From: Buddleja alternifolia
Taxonomy: Eukaryota; Streptophyta; Magnoliopsida; Lamiales; Scrophulariaceae
DNA length: 64,000 bases
Assembly (NCBI GenBank): GCA_019426215.1
Contig: CM033391.1
Coordinates: 4,204,708-4,268,707 of the forward strand
Reading direction: 5' to 3'
This document shows, one piece after another, positions 13,208 through 26,473 of this stretch. The position numbers were made by a program, and so were the translations under genes. The first letter of the stretch is position 1, and each line of letters opens with the position of its first letter. The notes below the pieces were generated by a model. The model saw nothing but the letters and a program-made list of their open reading frames with translations, had not been told where the DNA came from and made no database searches.

Positions 13208-14211
13208 TGAAGTTAGCAAGTCTCATTTATTAGTAAGTACATCACAAGAGATTCTTGGATGGCAGATGGGGGTCAAGTGCCTTAGAGACGTTACCACCGT
13301 ACATGAAGCTTTGTTACCAAGCTCTTTTAGATGTTTATGCTGAAATGGAAGATGAAATGAAAACTTTAGGAACATCTTACCGTATGTATTATGCACAAGA
13401 AGAGGTATATATAGTTGGCACAACTAATTATATTAAGCGCTATAAAATATGTGTTCATTTCATACGATAACCTTTTTTTCCCCCACATTGTGCAGATGAA
13501 AAAATTGGTAAAGTCATATTTTCAAGAGGCAAAATGGTTATATAATAACTATATTCCGACAATGGAAGAATATATGATGGTGGGACTTGTATCCTCAACT
13601 TATATGGTGTTGCCCACAACTTCTTTGGTCGGCATGGGAAGTTTGGTAACAAAGGAAACCTTTGAATGGATTTCAAATGAACCATTAATTATACGAGCGT
13701 CATCAGCTATCGGTAGACTAATGAATGACCTGGTTGGATACGGGATACATAAGAAATATAAGTTTCACACAAATATACGAGTGAATTACACTTGCAACTA
13801 TATTACAATATATAACTTGTCGATTTTAAATGTGTCTCTTTTTCTTTTTGAATGCAGTTTGAAACAAAATCGTCAGCAGTGGAATGTTATATGAAGCAAA
13901 ACGGCGCTTCAAAGGAGGAGGCATTTGGTGAAATTCAGAAGACAATTAAAAAAGCATGGAGGGATATAAATCAGGAATTCCTTCATCCAACAACTATGCC
14001 AATCCCTATACTTCTACGAATTATCAACAATGCAAGAATGACTGATCTTGTGTATACATATGAAGATGAGTATACCAATAGCGAAAAACGGATGAAAGAA
14101 TACATAAAAATCTTGCTCATTGAACCCGTCATAATTTTAATGGATTTAGAAGGTTTTTGGCTAAGTTTATTTCAAGAGCTTATAAGCTCTTACGTCTTGT
14201 ATTATGAATAA

Positions 14212-16539
14212 ACTCTTGAATGTTTGGTTATATTAATATCTATGAGTCAATAAAATATTGTGTGGTTTGGTAAAATAAGTGTTACTAAGTTATTTTTGTT
14301 GTAACAAAAAGAACATCTTATTCACAATTTCTCATGAGTTGAGCTATTTCTTACCTTAGTTTTCGTATAAATTTGAGCAATTGTACTTTCTTTTTTTTTT
14401 TTTTTTTTTTTGTAATAAACAAAACTTGTAGATAGAAATGTAGGAATTCCAAAATAATCCTATAAAAAATATCAGAAATCAACAAAAGTTAAGAGAACTG
14501 AATAGAACAGATTTGCACTCTTGTTATTTCTACAGAATTTTTCTCCAATAAAAAAATGATTAAAGTAAGAATCCTATAGAACTATTTGTTTCTGCAATCA
14601 AATGTAAAGGAAAAAGATACAACTTCTACCACTCAAAAGGTAATGTAAAATACACACTAATAATTCATAGAGTTGACGAACACATACTCATCATGCCTTG
14701 GAAAGGATCCAGTACTCAATGTTGATGTAAAGATATATATTATTAATTCACCGAGTTATGAATTGTGTTTTACCTTGTAATTATAGTGGAGAGATCAAAA
14801 GATTAACTTATGAGGAAGTGATTATGTTTTACCTTGTAATTATAGTGGAGAGATCAACAGATTAACTTATGAGGAAGTGATGTAGTGGAATTTTAATATG
14901 ACTTTAATGAGTTCTAGTATCTGTCAATAGTATCATATAATATGGGTTAGTCTCTTTGATTTTTCATAAAATTGCTGAAGGTGGGTTATAGGAATACATA
15001 GGCAGAATTTATAATCATTACATGGACTTTTGGAGTAGCCAAAGTAATTGTAATAACCCTTTATTAACTTTAATTTGCCTATTCATTATCTAGAAGATAC
15101 TATAATGACTCAGAGGGAGTTACTATATTGATTAAATAAATTAATATCTGAGCAACTGAGAAGACATAGTTGGAGTATTACTACTTATTTTTAATTATAA
15201 TTAGTGAAAGCAGAGAGATATAATCACAATTGGAAACAACTCCATTATTCACACTTTTAGTATAAACTAGTACAAGACACGTGCAACGTCCAATTATTTT
15301 CATATTATTAGAAATATTAACCTTGAGATATAATTATATATATATATATATATATATATGTTGAGGATAAAAATTCTAGAATTTCTATATATATATATGT
15401 ATTTATATATAATTAATCTAAATATCCACCGTAATTTATTCGTTTGAATATCACAAAGCACTTCTAATTTTATTTTATTTTTTGAACAAACAAAGCACTT
15501 CTAATTACTACATCGTTATAATAACTCCAAGCCTCCAATAAGAGTATATTGGTGGAATGAGACCAATCATTTTTTTCTTTTCTTTTTGTAATCACAATTC
15601 ACATGTGTGTAGCATTCTAGTGGATGGTCGTTTTGTAATTAGTTACACTCTAGGCATGAATTCTCCAATTTACTCTGTCAAAGCTAAGAAGTTCAACTCA
15701 AAAATATCAAACATATCAAACAAATATATTATTAACATTTACTAATAGAAAAGATATTCAAAGCACCTTATATAAAGTTTTTAATGTCTTCAAAGCATGA
15801 AATAGATTGCATTACAAGAATTATACATCCCCTAGGTTTTTCAAAGAGCTCATTCGTCATATTGGCTGCGCAACCGAGCTTGTTAGTGACAACATGAAAC
15901 TAAGTTGACACTCTACAATTTCTACACAGTATCGCCGCAAGTTGCTCAAGATTATCTACAAGAATCTTCTAAATCATTTGACGATAGTGATGAGTCTTCT
16001 TGTCTAACCCATTATTGTTGGGCAACAACTTGATTGTTATATTGATCAAGAGATCAATACCCTTGTTTTTACACCAACTTAATTGTAGAGCAACTATAAA
16101 TAAAAATATAGCAATCATTTTACAGTCATTTGAATTTTATAGGTTTTCAGCTTAGACAGACCGTCAGTGGAACTATGTTTTAAATCGTCTTTACTTGGAT
16201 ATGGAAATAATGGACTCTCACATATATGCAAGGCAGGTGGCATAATTGAGGATTATTTAAGTAGTTAGGCCTATTGGACTTGGGTGATATTTTGGGGGTG
16301 ACAGTTAATTCAACCCCCCAGGTGGAATCTACTATCACCTGTTGGCTTGATATGTGGACCGGGCTAGAAATATATCATGGGCTGAGCCATTTGGAGAAAA
16401 AAAAATTAGGACCGTGATACAACAGCCTATCAACCTTATGGGCCCCTACCAAACAAGCCCATAGATAATAAATAGCGCATATCTTAATTATAGTGATTTG
16501 CTGCACTAGTTCAAATCATTTTGAAAAACCCTGGGTTTT
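14212..16539. other. AT-rich intergenic DNA with simple repeats
   Basis: No gene was supported. It holds a T-run near 14391-14412, a tandem duplication of about 59 bp (14763-14880, word TTTACCTTGTAATTATAG in both copies) and a TA microsatellite near 15327-15359. Short open frames here are chance frames in AT-rich sequence. Confidence 0.6.
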
Positions 16540-16833
16540 TTCTTTTTAGGGACATACAAAATATTTCAAGGCTCAATGAGGAGCAATATGATCCAAAGGA
16601 TGGCAGAGAAGGTTTCGTGGTTTGTGCCACCGCCGCCCGAAGACTAAACTGCAAGAGAGTGGCATGCTTTTAATCTTTCGCTTGTTAGCCTCCGATCGTA
16701 AGTTATGGAAGATCATAATATTTATAGATAATAAATAGCGCATACCTTAATTAGTAATTTGTTGTTCTAGTTCAAATCATTTCGAACCCACTAGGGTTGT
16801 ATTCTAATTGAATAACATTTTTTTTCTTTAAGT

Positions 16834-16865
<32 letters not shown>

Positions 16866-18189
16866 CAACCATAAACCCTGATTTTCTTCTTTTTAGGGAC
16901 GGACAACATTTCAAGGCTCAATGTGGAACAATATGATCCGAAGGATGGAGGCGAAAGTTTTGCGGTTTGCGCCGCCATTGCCACCGCTGCCGCCGAAGAT
17001 TGAACGGCCAGAGACTAGTATGCTTTCAGTCTTTCGCTTGTTAGAATGAATAACAGCGATGCATGCCATAGGAACACCACCAGTAGAGATAGCTCATCTA
17101 ATAAAGATTGAGAGTATCCGAATGAGGATGATTACTATGATGAAGATGACAACGATAAATAAATTATGTTGGCTAATAAATTTTGATGGAGTAGGGACCT
17201 AACTTACATATCACAATCTTTTGCTTTCCAACAACCTAGGATATTTTTCCTTCCACATAATCAGTTGAATGGATTTTCTTTTTTTCTTTCAATTTAGTAT
17301 TTTATAGCAATTGGCTCAAGTTAGATTGATTACCTTTGAATTTTTTTATAGCAGCTGGTAAGTCACAACTTATTCTTCGTTGGTGCATTGATGCTAAAAC
17401 TGAGGTTGAAATTAAAGAGCCAATAACAAATAGATGTTACTAAATCAAAATTAATTGTTTCCTCAGTTAGGACCTAGAAAAGTGAAACTTCTGTTCAAAT
17501 CAAATCAAATATGAACAAAAACACTCTTGCCCCCATGATGCCTTCCAACAAATTTGTTGAACCTACAGATTAGGATATTTTGGCTTTAACAAAATCAATT
17601 GAATGGATTTTTTTCTTCTTCTGTCAATTGTAGTATTTTATAGCTACTGGCTCAAATTGGAATGACCTTTGAATTTTTTTAGAGAAGTTGGTAAGCCACG
17701 ACTTATTTATCGTTAATGCATGATGCTAAGGCTTTTGCTAGAAAGATAGTCTAAAGCTGCAATGATTTCATTATTCTTCGTGTGGGATATTAAAATTCTG
17801 AAGAGATCAAAAGCCTAATAAATTTGACGAAGTAGGGAACCTAACCTATGTATCGATCATTTTCCTTCCAACAAATTAGTTGAACTTGCGGATTAGGATA
17901 TTTTGCCTTCAACAAAATTCCTCAGCATCAGTTGAATAGATTTTCTTATTCTTCTTTCGATTATAGTATTTTATAGCAATTGGCCCTAATTGTAATGACA
18001 TTTGATTTTTTTTTTTTTATATATATAGAAGTTGGTAAGTCATGTTTTTATTTAAGGGTGTTAATAAGGGCTATCACCAAGAGCATTTTTTTATTAATTT
18101 TATTGTGAAAATAAAATGATATTTCTTATTAAATGTGGAAGATAAAGTGTATTTTTATTATTGAGTGTATTATTATGGAAATTGAAAAA
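16540..18189 (+). pseudogene. Extra broken copies of the unrecognised gene of the inverted duplication
   Basis: Two related blocks, 16545-16735 and 16885-17045, share words such as TTTCAAGGCTCAATG and CAATATGATCC and read as a short peptide containing LNxEQYDPKDG. Each then runs toward the sequence also found at the palindrome centre (GTCTTTCGCTTGTTAG). From about 17040 the DNA is a direct copy of 19845-20850, including the acidic C-terminal codons of the Cys/His ORF. A TA microsatellite lies at about 16838-16863. All copies have stops and shifts. The family is not recognised. Confidence 0.55.
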
Positions 18190-18494
18190 CTTTAATTTGT
18201 TCCAATCTATAACATCATGAGTTTACAATTAATGAGTTTACATTAAAAAGAAATTCATATTCATATATAAGTACACGAATAAGATGCAACATATAACATT
18301 ATGTACCAGTTTCTCACTTGTAGATATGTTCATAATAGAATATGTAGATATTTATATTTAAAGCTGCAGGGCGACATTCTTCATTACAAATCAATATCTC
18401 TATGATTTTTACAAAATTGGTCATTGTGATCTTCCCGTAAGTAATCATAAGTAATCAAATTTTCGTACTAGTCAAAATAAAAGCAGCAAATTTA

Positions 18495-19040
18495 TTACTG
18501 TTCTTTCGAAATTAAATACAAAACGTCACGAGGGAGAGGATTCTGGGGAGGATCCCAAATGTGGATGCCCGAGCGGAAAGAGTGCCCATGTCTCGCAAGT
18601 GCATTCGCACATGCATTTTTTTCTTGGTAGATATTATGGAGGTACCACATCCAAGAGTATGCATATATAAGTTGTCGACAATGTTGGATGAGATAACTCA
18701 AACGGTGAGCTTTAACATTGCCTCTGACAATAAGATCGACAACATTCTTCATGTCAATTTCCACATTCAGCAGTGAAATCTTTTGTTTAAATGCAAATTC
18801 TAGCCCTTGGTGTAGAGTCATCATCTCCGTATCATCCATACATAATTCGTAGCTCAACTTCGAGCTGAATCCTCCTCGCCATCTACCAAACTCATCACGA
18901 ATGACATCTCCACCTGCTGCCATACCCGCTGCAGTGAATAAGCTAGCGTCAGTGTTGAGTTTCAACCATTCGGGTCGAGGTTTAACCCACATCGCGTTGG
19001 CCCTATCACTGATATGCATTAATAGCAAGATTAATTTCAT
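18495..19040 (-). pseudogene. RNase H-like (RVT_3) ORF, left arm
   Basis: An open frame of 181 codons. It begins with a short leader and then reads WVKPRPEWLKLNTDAS, the usual opening of plant RNase H-like proteins of the RVT_3 family, followed by a Gly-rich hairpin with RDEF. Likely catalytic positions are D in NTDAS, E in DDTEMM and D in VEID. The fourth, normally D in ...ADALA, reads ANALA, so D is replaced by N. Known: such ORFs are common in plants as remnants of LINE-type retrotransposon RNase H or as domesticated derivatives. Without the fourth acid, catalysis is doubtful. It mirrors the more damaged copy at 28352-28860. Confidence 0.7.
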
Positions 19041-19292
19041 ATGATTAAACTAAAGAATGAATAACAATTGTGGTGATAGACAAAAAATTAGAAAATGAAA
19101 AAGAAAAGGTGCAAACAAACTATTAAACAGTGGCAACATGCAACTTCTAAGCGAATAAAGTGAACTTCTAACTAATTTTGAGAAATCACGTGACGAACTC
19201 TAGGAATGAAATAAGCATGCACATATTTAAATAGCTAACGGTAGAATGTAGCATGAAATATTAATTGGTAAAACAAAGGAATTATACATGAG

Positions 19293-19954
19293 ATGGGACA
19301 GTGGTTGTATTTTTTAGAGAGTGTTGGATACATCCCATGTGTGCTAGATACTACTTTCAATGCTATGTGTAAGGGAGTTTCTTACTGTGATCCCGCTGAA
19401 GTTGCAAGAAGTTCTAGAGATCTATTTTTTACAGAAGCCCCATGTTGTGGTTATGGGTTCATACCTGGAGACTTTGTGGTGCGAGTACACTGTGCCAATC
19501 TGAATATACGTTTTATGCACTCATGGTGTCTCTTGAGCGCGGCAAAATTCATAATGACATACTTACACTTCACAATCCCGTTGTTTGTTTCACATACAGG
19601 GGAGAGTGTGATGTTGGAAAGTACTGTATTGGTGAAGAAATTGAGAAGGGTGAGGAGGACGAAGAAAAGTATCGTCATAGTCATGAAGACGTCAATGATG
19701 TTGATGAACACATTGAACTTGATGAAGATGAAGACGTTCAACCTAGCAAATGTTTGGACGATTGCGACGGTTTGATGGATAACGATGAGGTCAACGGTGA
19801 TTACGGATTCAATGACGGCACAGATGATGACAACCTTGATTGGCACAGCGATGCATGCCATAGGAGCACCACCAGTAGAGATAGCTCGTATAGCAAAGAT
19901 CGAGAGTATCCGGATGAGGACGATTACTATGATGAAGATGACAATGATAAATAA
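19293..19954 (+). pseudogene. Cys/His-rich plus acidic-tail ORF, left arm
   Basis: Not recognised. The coding sense moves between frames. An upstream part reads VVFFRECWIHPMC, in a frame matching the right-arm copy. A middle part has paired cysteines and MHSWC (19293 frame). The tail (19442 frame, after about 19590) is very rich in Asp and Glu, ends DDYYDEDDNDK and stops at 19952-19954. Two C-x2-C...(W)H-x2-C arrangements suggest small zinc-binding fingers somewhat like PARP or LIM half-fingers; this is inference only. The acidic tail could be a chromatin or protein-binding surface. The frame changes argue for a pseudogene, although missed introns could account for some of them. Confidence 0.5.
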
Positions 19955-20849
19955 ATTGTGTTGTCTAATAAATTTTGATGGAGTAGGGAACCTAACTTAC
20001 ACATCACAATCTTTTGTTTTCCAACAACTTAGGATATTTTTCCTTCGACATAATCAATTGTATGGATTTTCTTTTTCTTCCTTCAATTATAGTATTTTAG
20101 AGCAATTGACTCAAGTTATTATGATTATCTTTGAATTTTTTTATAGCAGCTGGTAAGTCACAACTTATTCTTCGTTGATGCATTGATGCTAAGACTGAGG
20201 TCGAGAATAAAGAGTCAATAACAAATAGATGTTACTAAATCAAAATTATGTGTTTCCCCAGTTAGGACCTAAGAAAGTGTAACTTTAGTTCAAATAAAAA
20301 AAAATATGAACAAAAGCACTCTTGTCCCTTGATATTTTGCCTTCCAACTAATTTGTTGAACCTGCGGATTAGGATATTTTACCTTCAACAAAATCAGTTG
20401 AATGAATTTTCTTTTTCTTTTTTCAATTATTGTATTTTATAGCAACTGGCTCAAGTTGGAATGGCCTTTGAATTTTCTTATGGAAGTTGGTAAGCCACAA
20501 TTTACTTATCGTTGATGCTTTGATGCTAAGACTTTTGCTAGAAAGATAGTATGAAGCTGCAATGATTTCATTATTCTTCGTGTGAGATATTAAAACTCTG
20601 AAAAGATCAAAAGCCTAATAAATTTTGACAAAGTAGGGAACCTAACCTATATATCGATCTTTTGTCTTCCAACAAATTAGTTGAACTTGCGGATTAGGAT
20701 ATTTTGCCTTCCACAAAATTCCTCAAAATCAGTTGAATAGATTTTCTTTTTCTTTTTTCAATTATAGTATTTGATAGCAATTGGCTCAAATTGTAGTGAC
20801 CTTTAATTTTATTTTTATAGAAGTTGGTAAGTCGTGTTTTTATTTAGGA

Positions 20850-23555
20850 AAATGCCTTCATAACATTCCGCAATTCCTACTTAGACTTACAGACAATTAT
20901 AAGCCACATGTTGCTGGGAAAGTGCAACTGGCAACTTATTGTTCCTGTTGCTCTTCCTACTTTTCCTAGTGCCCCACATTTTTATATGAAACTTGATTTT
21001 GACCCAAAAAATTTGTAAATAGTTACCAAATCATCCGCCAGTCCTCCAAATTGAGCACAACTCTATTTATGTACGGAGTTTTAATTTCATGAGCATTTTA
21101 TTTAATATCTTTTAACTTGTAATAGGTTTTATTAACATGATGGAAATAGATAATTGGATCAAAATTAAGATGTTGAAAAAATCGAGCGGTGGACATCTTC
21201 TTACCAACTCTATTTCTATGTATAAGTTTTGGTCAACTATAAAGTTAATGATAAAGGAAAATGATTAAAATTTAAATAACTAAAATGCTAGTTCTTTTAT
21301 CTGTTAGATTAATTTCTAATTGCATAACTAATAATATATGATTCTAGTCCATGAAGATATGATTCTTTGGCAAAGACACTTGTATTTATTAATCATGAAT
21401 ATATCCTAACAAAAGAAAAAATAGAAGGGAAAAAAGAGTATAAACATGATATAAAGTGGGATTAGATAAATCCTAATTAATAAAGATTACTCATCTGCTA
21501 TACTATATATCAAAAAGTATATATCAAAGTTTTAATTCATAGTAAAAATATTTAGAATTCAGATATAAATAACGCAATACAACGTTCTTAAATGTAATAT
21601 AATTTAGATATATATAGAATAAGGGAATTTATATTGGCACTCCACGATATGTTAAATGCACTCCATATCTTTTTAAAGTAAATAAGTTGACAATAATACT
21701 CTCAATATATCATATAGAGTTTAGGGATGACAATGGCCGAATATGAGCCGGATATTGCAGGCCTCGAGACCTGCTCCGTTAATCATTTTTAATAGCCGGA
21801 CTTGCCCTCGACCCGATCAATACCCGGACCCGCCCCGACCCCCACGGATGCCCGACAAGTCCTATTCCTACCCGGCAGACCTGACCGATTGATATTTTTG
21901 GATATTTTTTTTTGTTTATAATGTTGTCACAAATGTATTCAAAACAAATAAAATAACATCGAATCAATGATTTAATGTAAACTGATCCAAAAATACAAGT
22001 CATCAGGTACTTAAATGTAAATATATTCAAAACACGTACAAATTTCAAAAAATAATGTCATTTCTATTCTTAATCTTATATCAAACTCTTTTTTGAACTA
22101 ACAGCTAGCTAAACTAATTGTATTTTTATTGTTTTAGACATTATTGTCATGCTATAAAATTAGTTTGTTAAATAAAATGATAAAGATTACATGTGACAGG
22201 TTAGGGTACTTTTGCCCATGTGATGAATTATAAATGAAAGTGGAGTGCTTTTATTGATATTTGGAGTACCTTTCTTAACTCTCATAAAGTAATTATGAAA
22301 TTCAAAATTTCGCAAATTCAATGGTATTGATTGATCTCTTTGTCCTTATTACTGACTGTATTATTTTGATTTGCTTAATATAATGTTAAGAAAGTGCAAT
22401 GAAACTTCATCTGATAATTATATTCTCCAAGATTCACGATGAGAAATTTTATCTTGAAGTGGAGTTATAATAGAACTCTTGATTTCAACCACTAAATCAA
22501 TATAATATAATAGAGTTCTTTTATAATAAAATTCTTAAATTGTGGTCTTTTAGTGAACATAGGAGTTTGAGAGGTTTGCTATTGCAATATTCAAAACCTG
22601 TGAGACACCCGGTGAGAATCTTTATCTTTAAATGCAGTTATAATAGAACTCTTGATTTCAATCACTAGATCAATATAATTTAATAGAATTCTTAGATTGT
22701 GGTCTTTTGGTGAACATAGGAGCTTGAGAGGTTTTCTTTTGCAATATTCATTGGGAAAATTACGCTCACACGGTAATTACACAAACCTCCCTTCACTAAT
22801 TGATAATTACAAACACACCCCCTCAGGGGGTCTATTTGTAAGGTTTACATGGGGTGTAACTGTAAGAATTTTTACACTCACAGGGGGTGCAATTGTAAGA
22901 AATCTTTAATATGAGGGGATGTATTTGTAATTATCAATTAATGAGGGAAGGTTTGTGTAATTACCCCATTATTGAGGGGGTGTGAGTGTAATTTTCCCAT
23001 ATTCAAAACATGTGATACACCAGGTAAAAGGTTGTTTGTAAGTGCTACTCTCACAGGAATCTCACGGCTTCCTGCCAGATTAGCATTGTTGTTTTATTTA
23101 AGGGTATTTGATGCTTTTCAAATTTAGGCATCATTTTATCTATATTTAGATTCATAGATAAAAATAATAATATCAAGAATCATCCCCCCCCCCCCTCTAG
23201 CGAATCAGCCGAGGAGCATTTTTTAGACATAAAATTTTCAGTTCTCATCAAACTATCCATTTCAACCACTTCCGAACAAGGTGATCAAGTGGTTTTCATC
23301 ATGGGGTCATGTAAAAATGTCAATTTTATATTCATTAACGTTCATCTATTGAAGATCATGGACCATCATTTTAATGGGAATTCTCTATTTCCTTGTCTCT
23401 TCGGCAATTTTGTTTAGCCCATAGAATTCTTATTAAATCTTGATTATTTGTTTTGGGTTGTTATATAATTTCTTTGGACCTAAATACTACGACCTTGATT
23501 GTTATTTCATAAATCAATTCAGTCCAATGATCGATTATTTCATAGTAGCATTAAT
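20850..23555. other. Composite 2.7-kb segment found only in the left arm
   Basis: The sequence TTTTTATTTAAG...GGGCTAT..CCAAGAGCAT is continuous near 18045-18085 and, inverted, near 26280-26330. Here it is split between about 20848 and 23555. The segment holds a fragment starting TAGGGATGACAATGG near 21723, with GC-rich CCCGACC-type words typical of a dispersed plant repeat. It also holds a direct duplication of about 190 bp (about 22450-22590 and 22620-22750) and a MITE. No gene was seen. Confidence 0.55.
22753..22998. mobile_element. Small inverted-repeat MITE
   Basis: Ends GGGAAAATTACGCTCACAC and GTGTGAGTGTAATTTTCCC are near-perfect inverted repeats enclosing 246 bp with no coding capacity. 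Interior words such as AATTACAAACACACCCCC continue the inverted symmetry. The left flank ATATTCATT and right flank ATATTCAAA agree in seven of nine bases, which would fit a decayed 9-bp Mutator-type duplication. It sits inside the second copy of the local 190-bp duplication. Confidence 0.75.
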
Positions 23556-24619
23556 GTTAATAGGGGCTATTGCCAAGAGCATGTTTTTTTTATTAATTGT
23601 ATATAATTGTCTTGTGAAAATGAAATGATATTTCTTATTAAAGGTAGAAGATAAGAAGGTGTATTTTTATTATTGAGTGTATTATTATGGAAATTGAAAA
23701 AGATGAAAGTGTGTATTTGGTGCTAAAGGTGTACCCAAAAAAAGTGTTATTAATTAAGGACAAATTTATCTTTTCACAATTGGAATAAACATCTAGATTA
23801 CCACACTTTTAATATAGTATAGATTACTTATGTTTAAAGTTTTAAGTAATATCTATTAAAAATATAATGCAATATCTATTAACGATATTTATTAATAAAA
23901 CATTAATAATATTTATGTATGTGTTGATTTTCTTTCGAGTCGAGCTCGGTCTACTCGTGTTCGAGCTCGATCTCAAAAAAATTAGCTCAACTCAAGCTCG
24001 ACTTGTGTTCACCCCAAGACGGGGCTCTGAAGGAGGATATTGAATTTGAAAACACCTACCCCACATGAATTTTATTACGAATGTCTAAATTACAAAATTA
24101 TCCATGAACTATCGTCTGTTGCCCCTGAGCATGTCACTAATGTGTCAACAAAATGCATCTATAAGATATCTCTATTTCTACTTTAGGTGGAAAACAAAAT
24201 ATTTGATGAACAACACATCAACTGCTAACTATTAATAAGGTGACCACACTGATCCTCTAAAAACGTTGGAATTTATGTCAATCCAAAATATCAATCTCAC
24301 ATTCCAGCATTATACAAAGTAAAAGGGATGAAAATAAGACTAACAAAGTAACATGCAATTCAAGGGGGGAAACAGCGACTCAAATAGCGTAGTTATCAAA
24401 ACTTAAAAATATTAAAAATGGTTCGAAGCTTAATCTATAAACAAATATGCAATATTTAAAATATTATATCGACCAATCACATGTTTATGACTGAAATCAA
24501 GAAACCAATAATATCATTTCAATCAATCAAGATTAATAAATATATCATTCGACCAACCAAAAATACCCATAAATATAATCAATCTAGCTTAATAAACAAT
24601 TATACAACAAAAAAAATAC

Positions 24620-24927
24620 CTCTTTGAATTATCGTCAGCCACATTCTCTACCTGCTTTCTCCTGCAATTCATCCAATATTAATTATTAATTATTAAAATG
24701 CAATTACACCAAACAACAAAACAAAGCCCCACGACTCACAAGTAGTATCTCTTCGTCCTGTATTCTCTGCGAGTCCGATCATTCGCCCAAGTGCTGCTAT
24801 TTTCTGTATATTTCGTAACATCGTACATCTTCTTTAGCTTACGGTCGGAGGCTAACAAGCAAAACATTGAAAGCACACCAATCTCCGGGCATTTAGTCTT
24901 AGGCGGCCAGAGACTAGAGCGTGTCAT
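24620..24927 (-). pseudogene. Two spliced exons of an unrecognised gene, left arm
   Basis: On the minus strand, 24927-24740 reads ...LLASDRKLKKMYDVTKYTENS...RTKRYYL and ends at a consensus donor GTGAGT. After a 78-bp intron the acceptor TTGCAG joins 24661-24620 in frame (RKQVENVADDNSKR), followed by a donor GTATTT. The open 188-nt exon and matching splice sites show descent from a real spliced gene. I do not recognise the family. The peptide is charged, with many Lys, Arg and Tyr. It faces its mirror copy at 24958-25232 head to head across about 30 bp. Confidence 0.55.
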
Positions 24928-24957
24928 TTCGTAACAACGTACATCTTCCCATGGCCG

Positions 24958-25232
24958 CAGAGTGGTGTGCTTTCAGTCTTTCGTTTGTTAGCCTCCGACC
25001 GTAAGCTATGGAAGATGTACGATCTTACAAAATATACAGAAAATAGTCGCATGTGGGCGAATGATTGGACTCGCAGTGAATACTGGACGAAGAGAGACTA
25101 CTTGTGAGTTATGAGGTTTTGTTTTGTTGTTTGGTTTGATTGCATTTTAATAATTAATAATTAATACTGGATGAATTGCAGGAGAAAGCACGCAAAGCAA
25201 GTAGAGAATGTGGCTGACGATAATTCAAAGAG
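24958..25232 (+). pseudogene. Two spliced exons of the same unrecognised gene, right arm
   Basis: The plus-strand mirror of 24620-24927. Exon 24958-25103 reads VFRLLASDRKLWKMYDLTKY... then WTKRDYL and ends at donor GTGAGT. The intron 25104-25181 ends TTGCAG. Exon 25182-25232 reads RKHAKQVENVADDNSKR and is three codons longer than the left copy. The conserved peptide in both arms, with substitutions, suggests the two copies evolved for some time as coding sequence. The downstream donor GTATTT is also kept. No further exon was identified with confidence. Confidence 0.55.
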
Positions 25233-26473
25233 GTATTTTTTTTTTGGTTGTATAGTTGATTTATTAAGCTAGAATGATTATATTTCTGGGTATTTTTTGG
25301 TTGGTCAAGTGATATATTTATTGATCTTGATTGATTGAAATGACATTACTGGTTTCTTGATTTGAGTCGTAAACATGTGATTAGTCGATAATATATTTTA
25401 AAGATTGCATATTTGTTTATGGATTAAGCTTCGAACCGTTTTTAATATTTTTAAGTTTTGATAACTACGCTATTTGAGTCGCCATTCCCCCCCCCCCCCC
25501 CCCCCCCCCCCTTGAATTGCATGTTACTTTGTTAGTCTCATTTTCATCTCCTTTTACTTTGTAATAATGCTGGAATATGAGATTGATATTTTGGATTGAC
25601 ATAAATTCCAACGTTTTTCGAGGATCAATGTGCTTGCCTTATTAATAGTTAGCAGTTGATATGTTGTTCATCAAATATTTTGTTTTCCACCTAAAGTTGA
25701 ACAAGAGATATCTTATAGATGCATTATGTTGACACATTAGTGATATGCTTATCGGCTAAAGACGATAGTTCATGGATAATTTTGACATATAGACATTCGT
25801 AATGAAATTCCTATAGGGTAGGTGTTTTCAAATTAATATCCTCCTTTTAGATCCCCATCCTGGGGTGAACATAAGTCGAGCTTGAGTTGAGCCAAATTTT
25901 TTGAGATCGAGCTCGGACACGAGTAGACCAAGCTCGACTCGAGAGAAAACCAACACATACATAAATATTATTAATTTTTCATTAATTTATATCGTTAATA
26001 GATATTACTTAACAAAAATCTTTAAACATAAATAATTTATACTATATTAAAAGTGTGGATAATATACATGTTTCTTCCAATTGTGAAAAGACAAATATGT
26101 CCTTAATTAATAACACTTTTTTTGGGTACACCCCTTAACACAAAATACACACTTTCATATTTTTCAATTTCCATAATAATACACTCAATAATAAAAATAC
26201 ACCTTCTCATCTTCCACTTTAAATAAGAATCATCATTTCATTTTCACAATATAATTATATACAATTAATAAAAAAATATGCTCTTGGTAATAGCACTTAT
26301 TACCACCTTAAATAAAAACACGACTTACTAACTTCGATAAAAAAAAATCAAAGGTCATTACAATTTGAGCCAATTGCTATATTCAACTGATTTTGAGAAT
26401 TTGTGGAAGGCAAAATATCCTAATCCGCAAGTTCAACTAATTTGTTGGAAGGTAAAAGATTGTGATATGTAAA

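Larger units (their letters stand above)
17040..20850. repeat. Direct duplication of about 1 kb (17040-18060 and 19845-20850)
   Basis: Both blocks begin with GCGATGCATGCCATAGGA and continue collinearly through AATAAATT and TAATAAATTTTGATGGAG. Both contain two or three copies of a word resembling TTGCGGATTAGGATATTTT. A third copy lies inverted near 26340-26640. So the locus grew by direct duplication as well as by inversion. Confidence 0.75.

Noticed and set aside
19451..19861. 136-codon open frame on the minus strand
   Set aside because: It is the antisense shadow of the acidic-tail ORF. Ile/Val-rich content results from reading Asp/Glu codons backwards.
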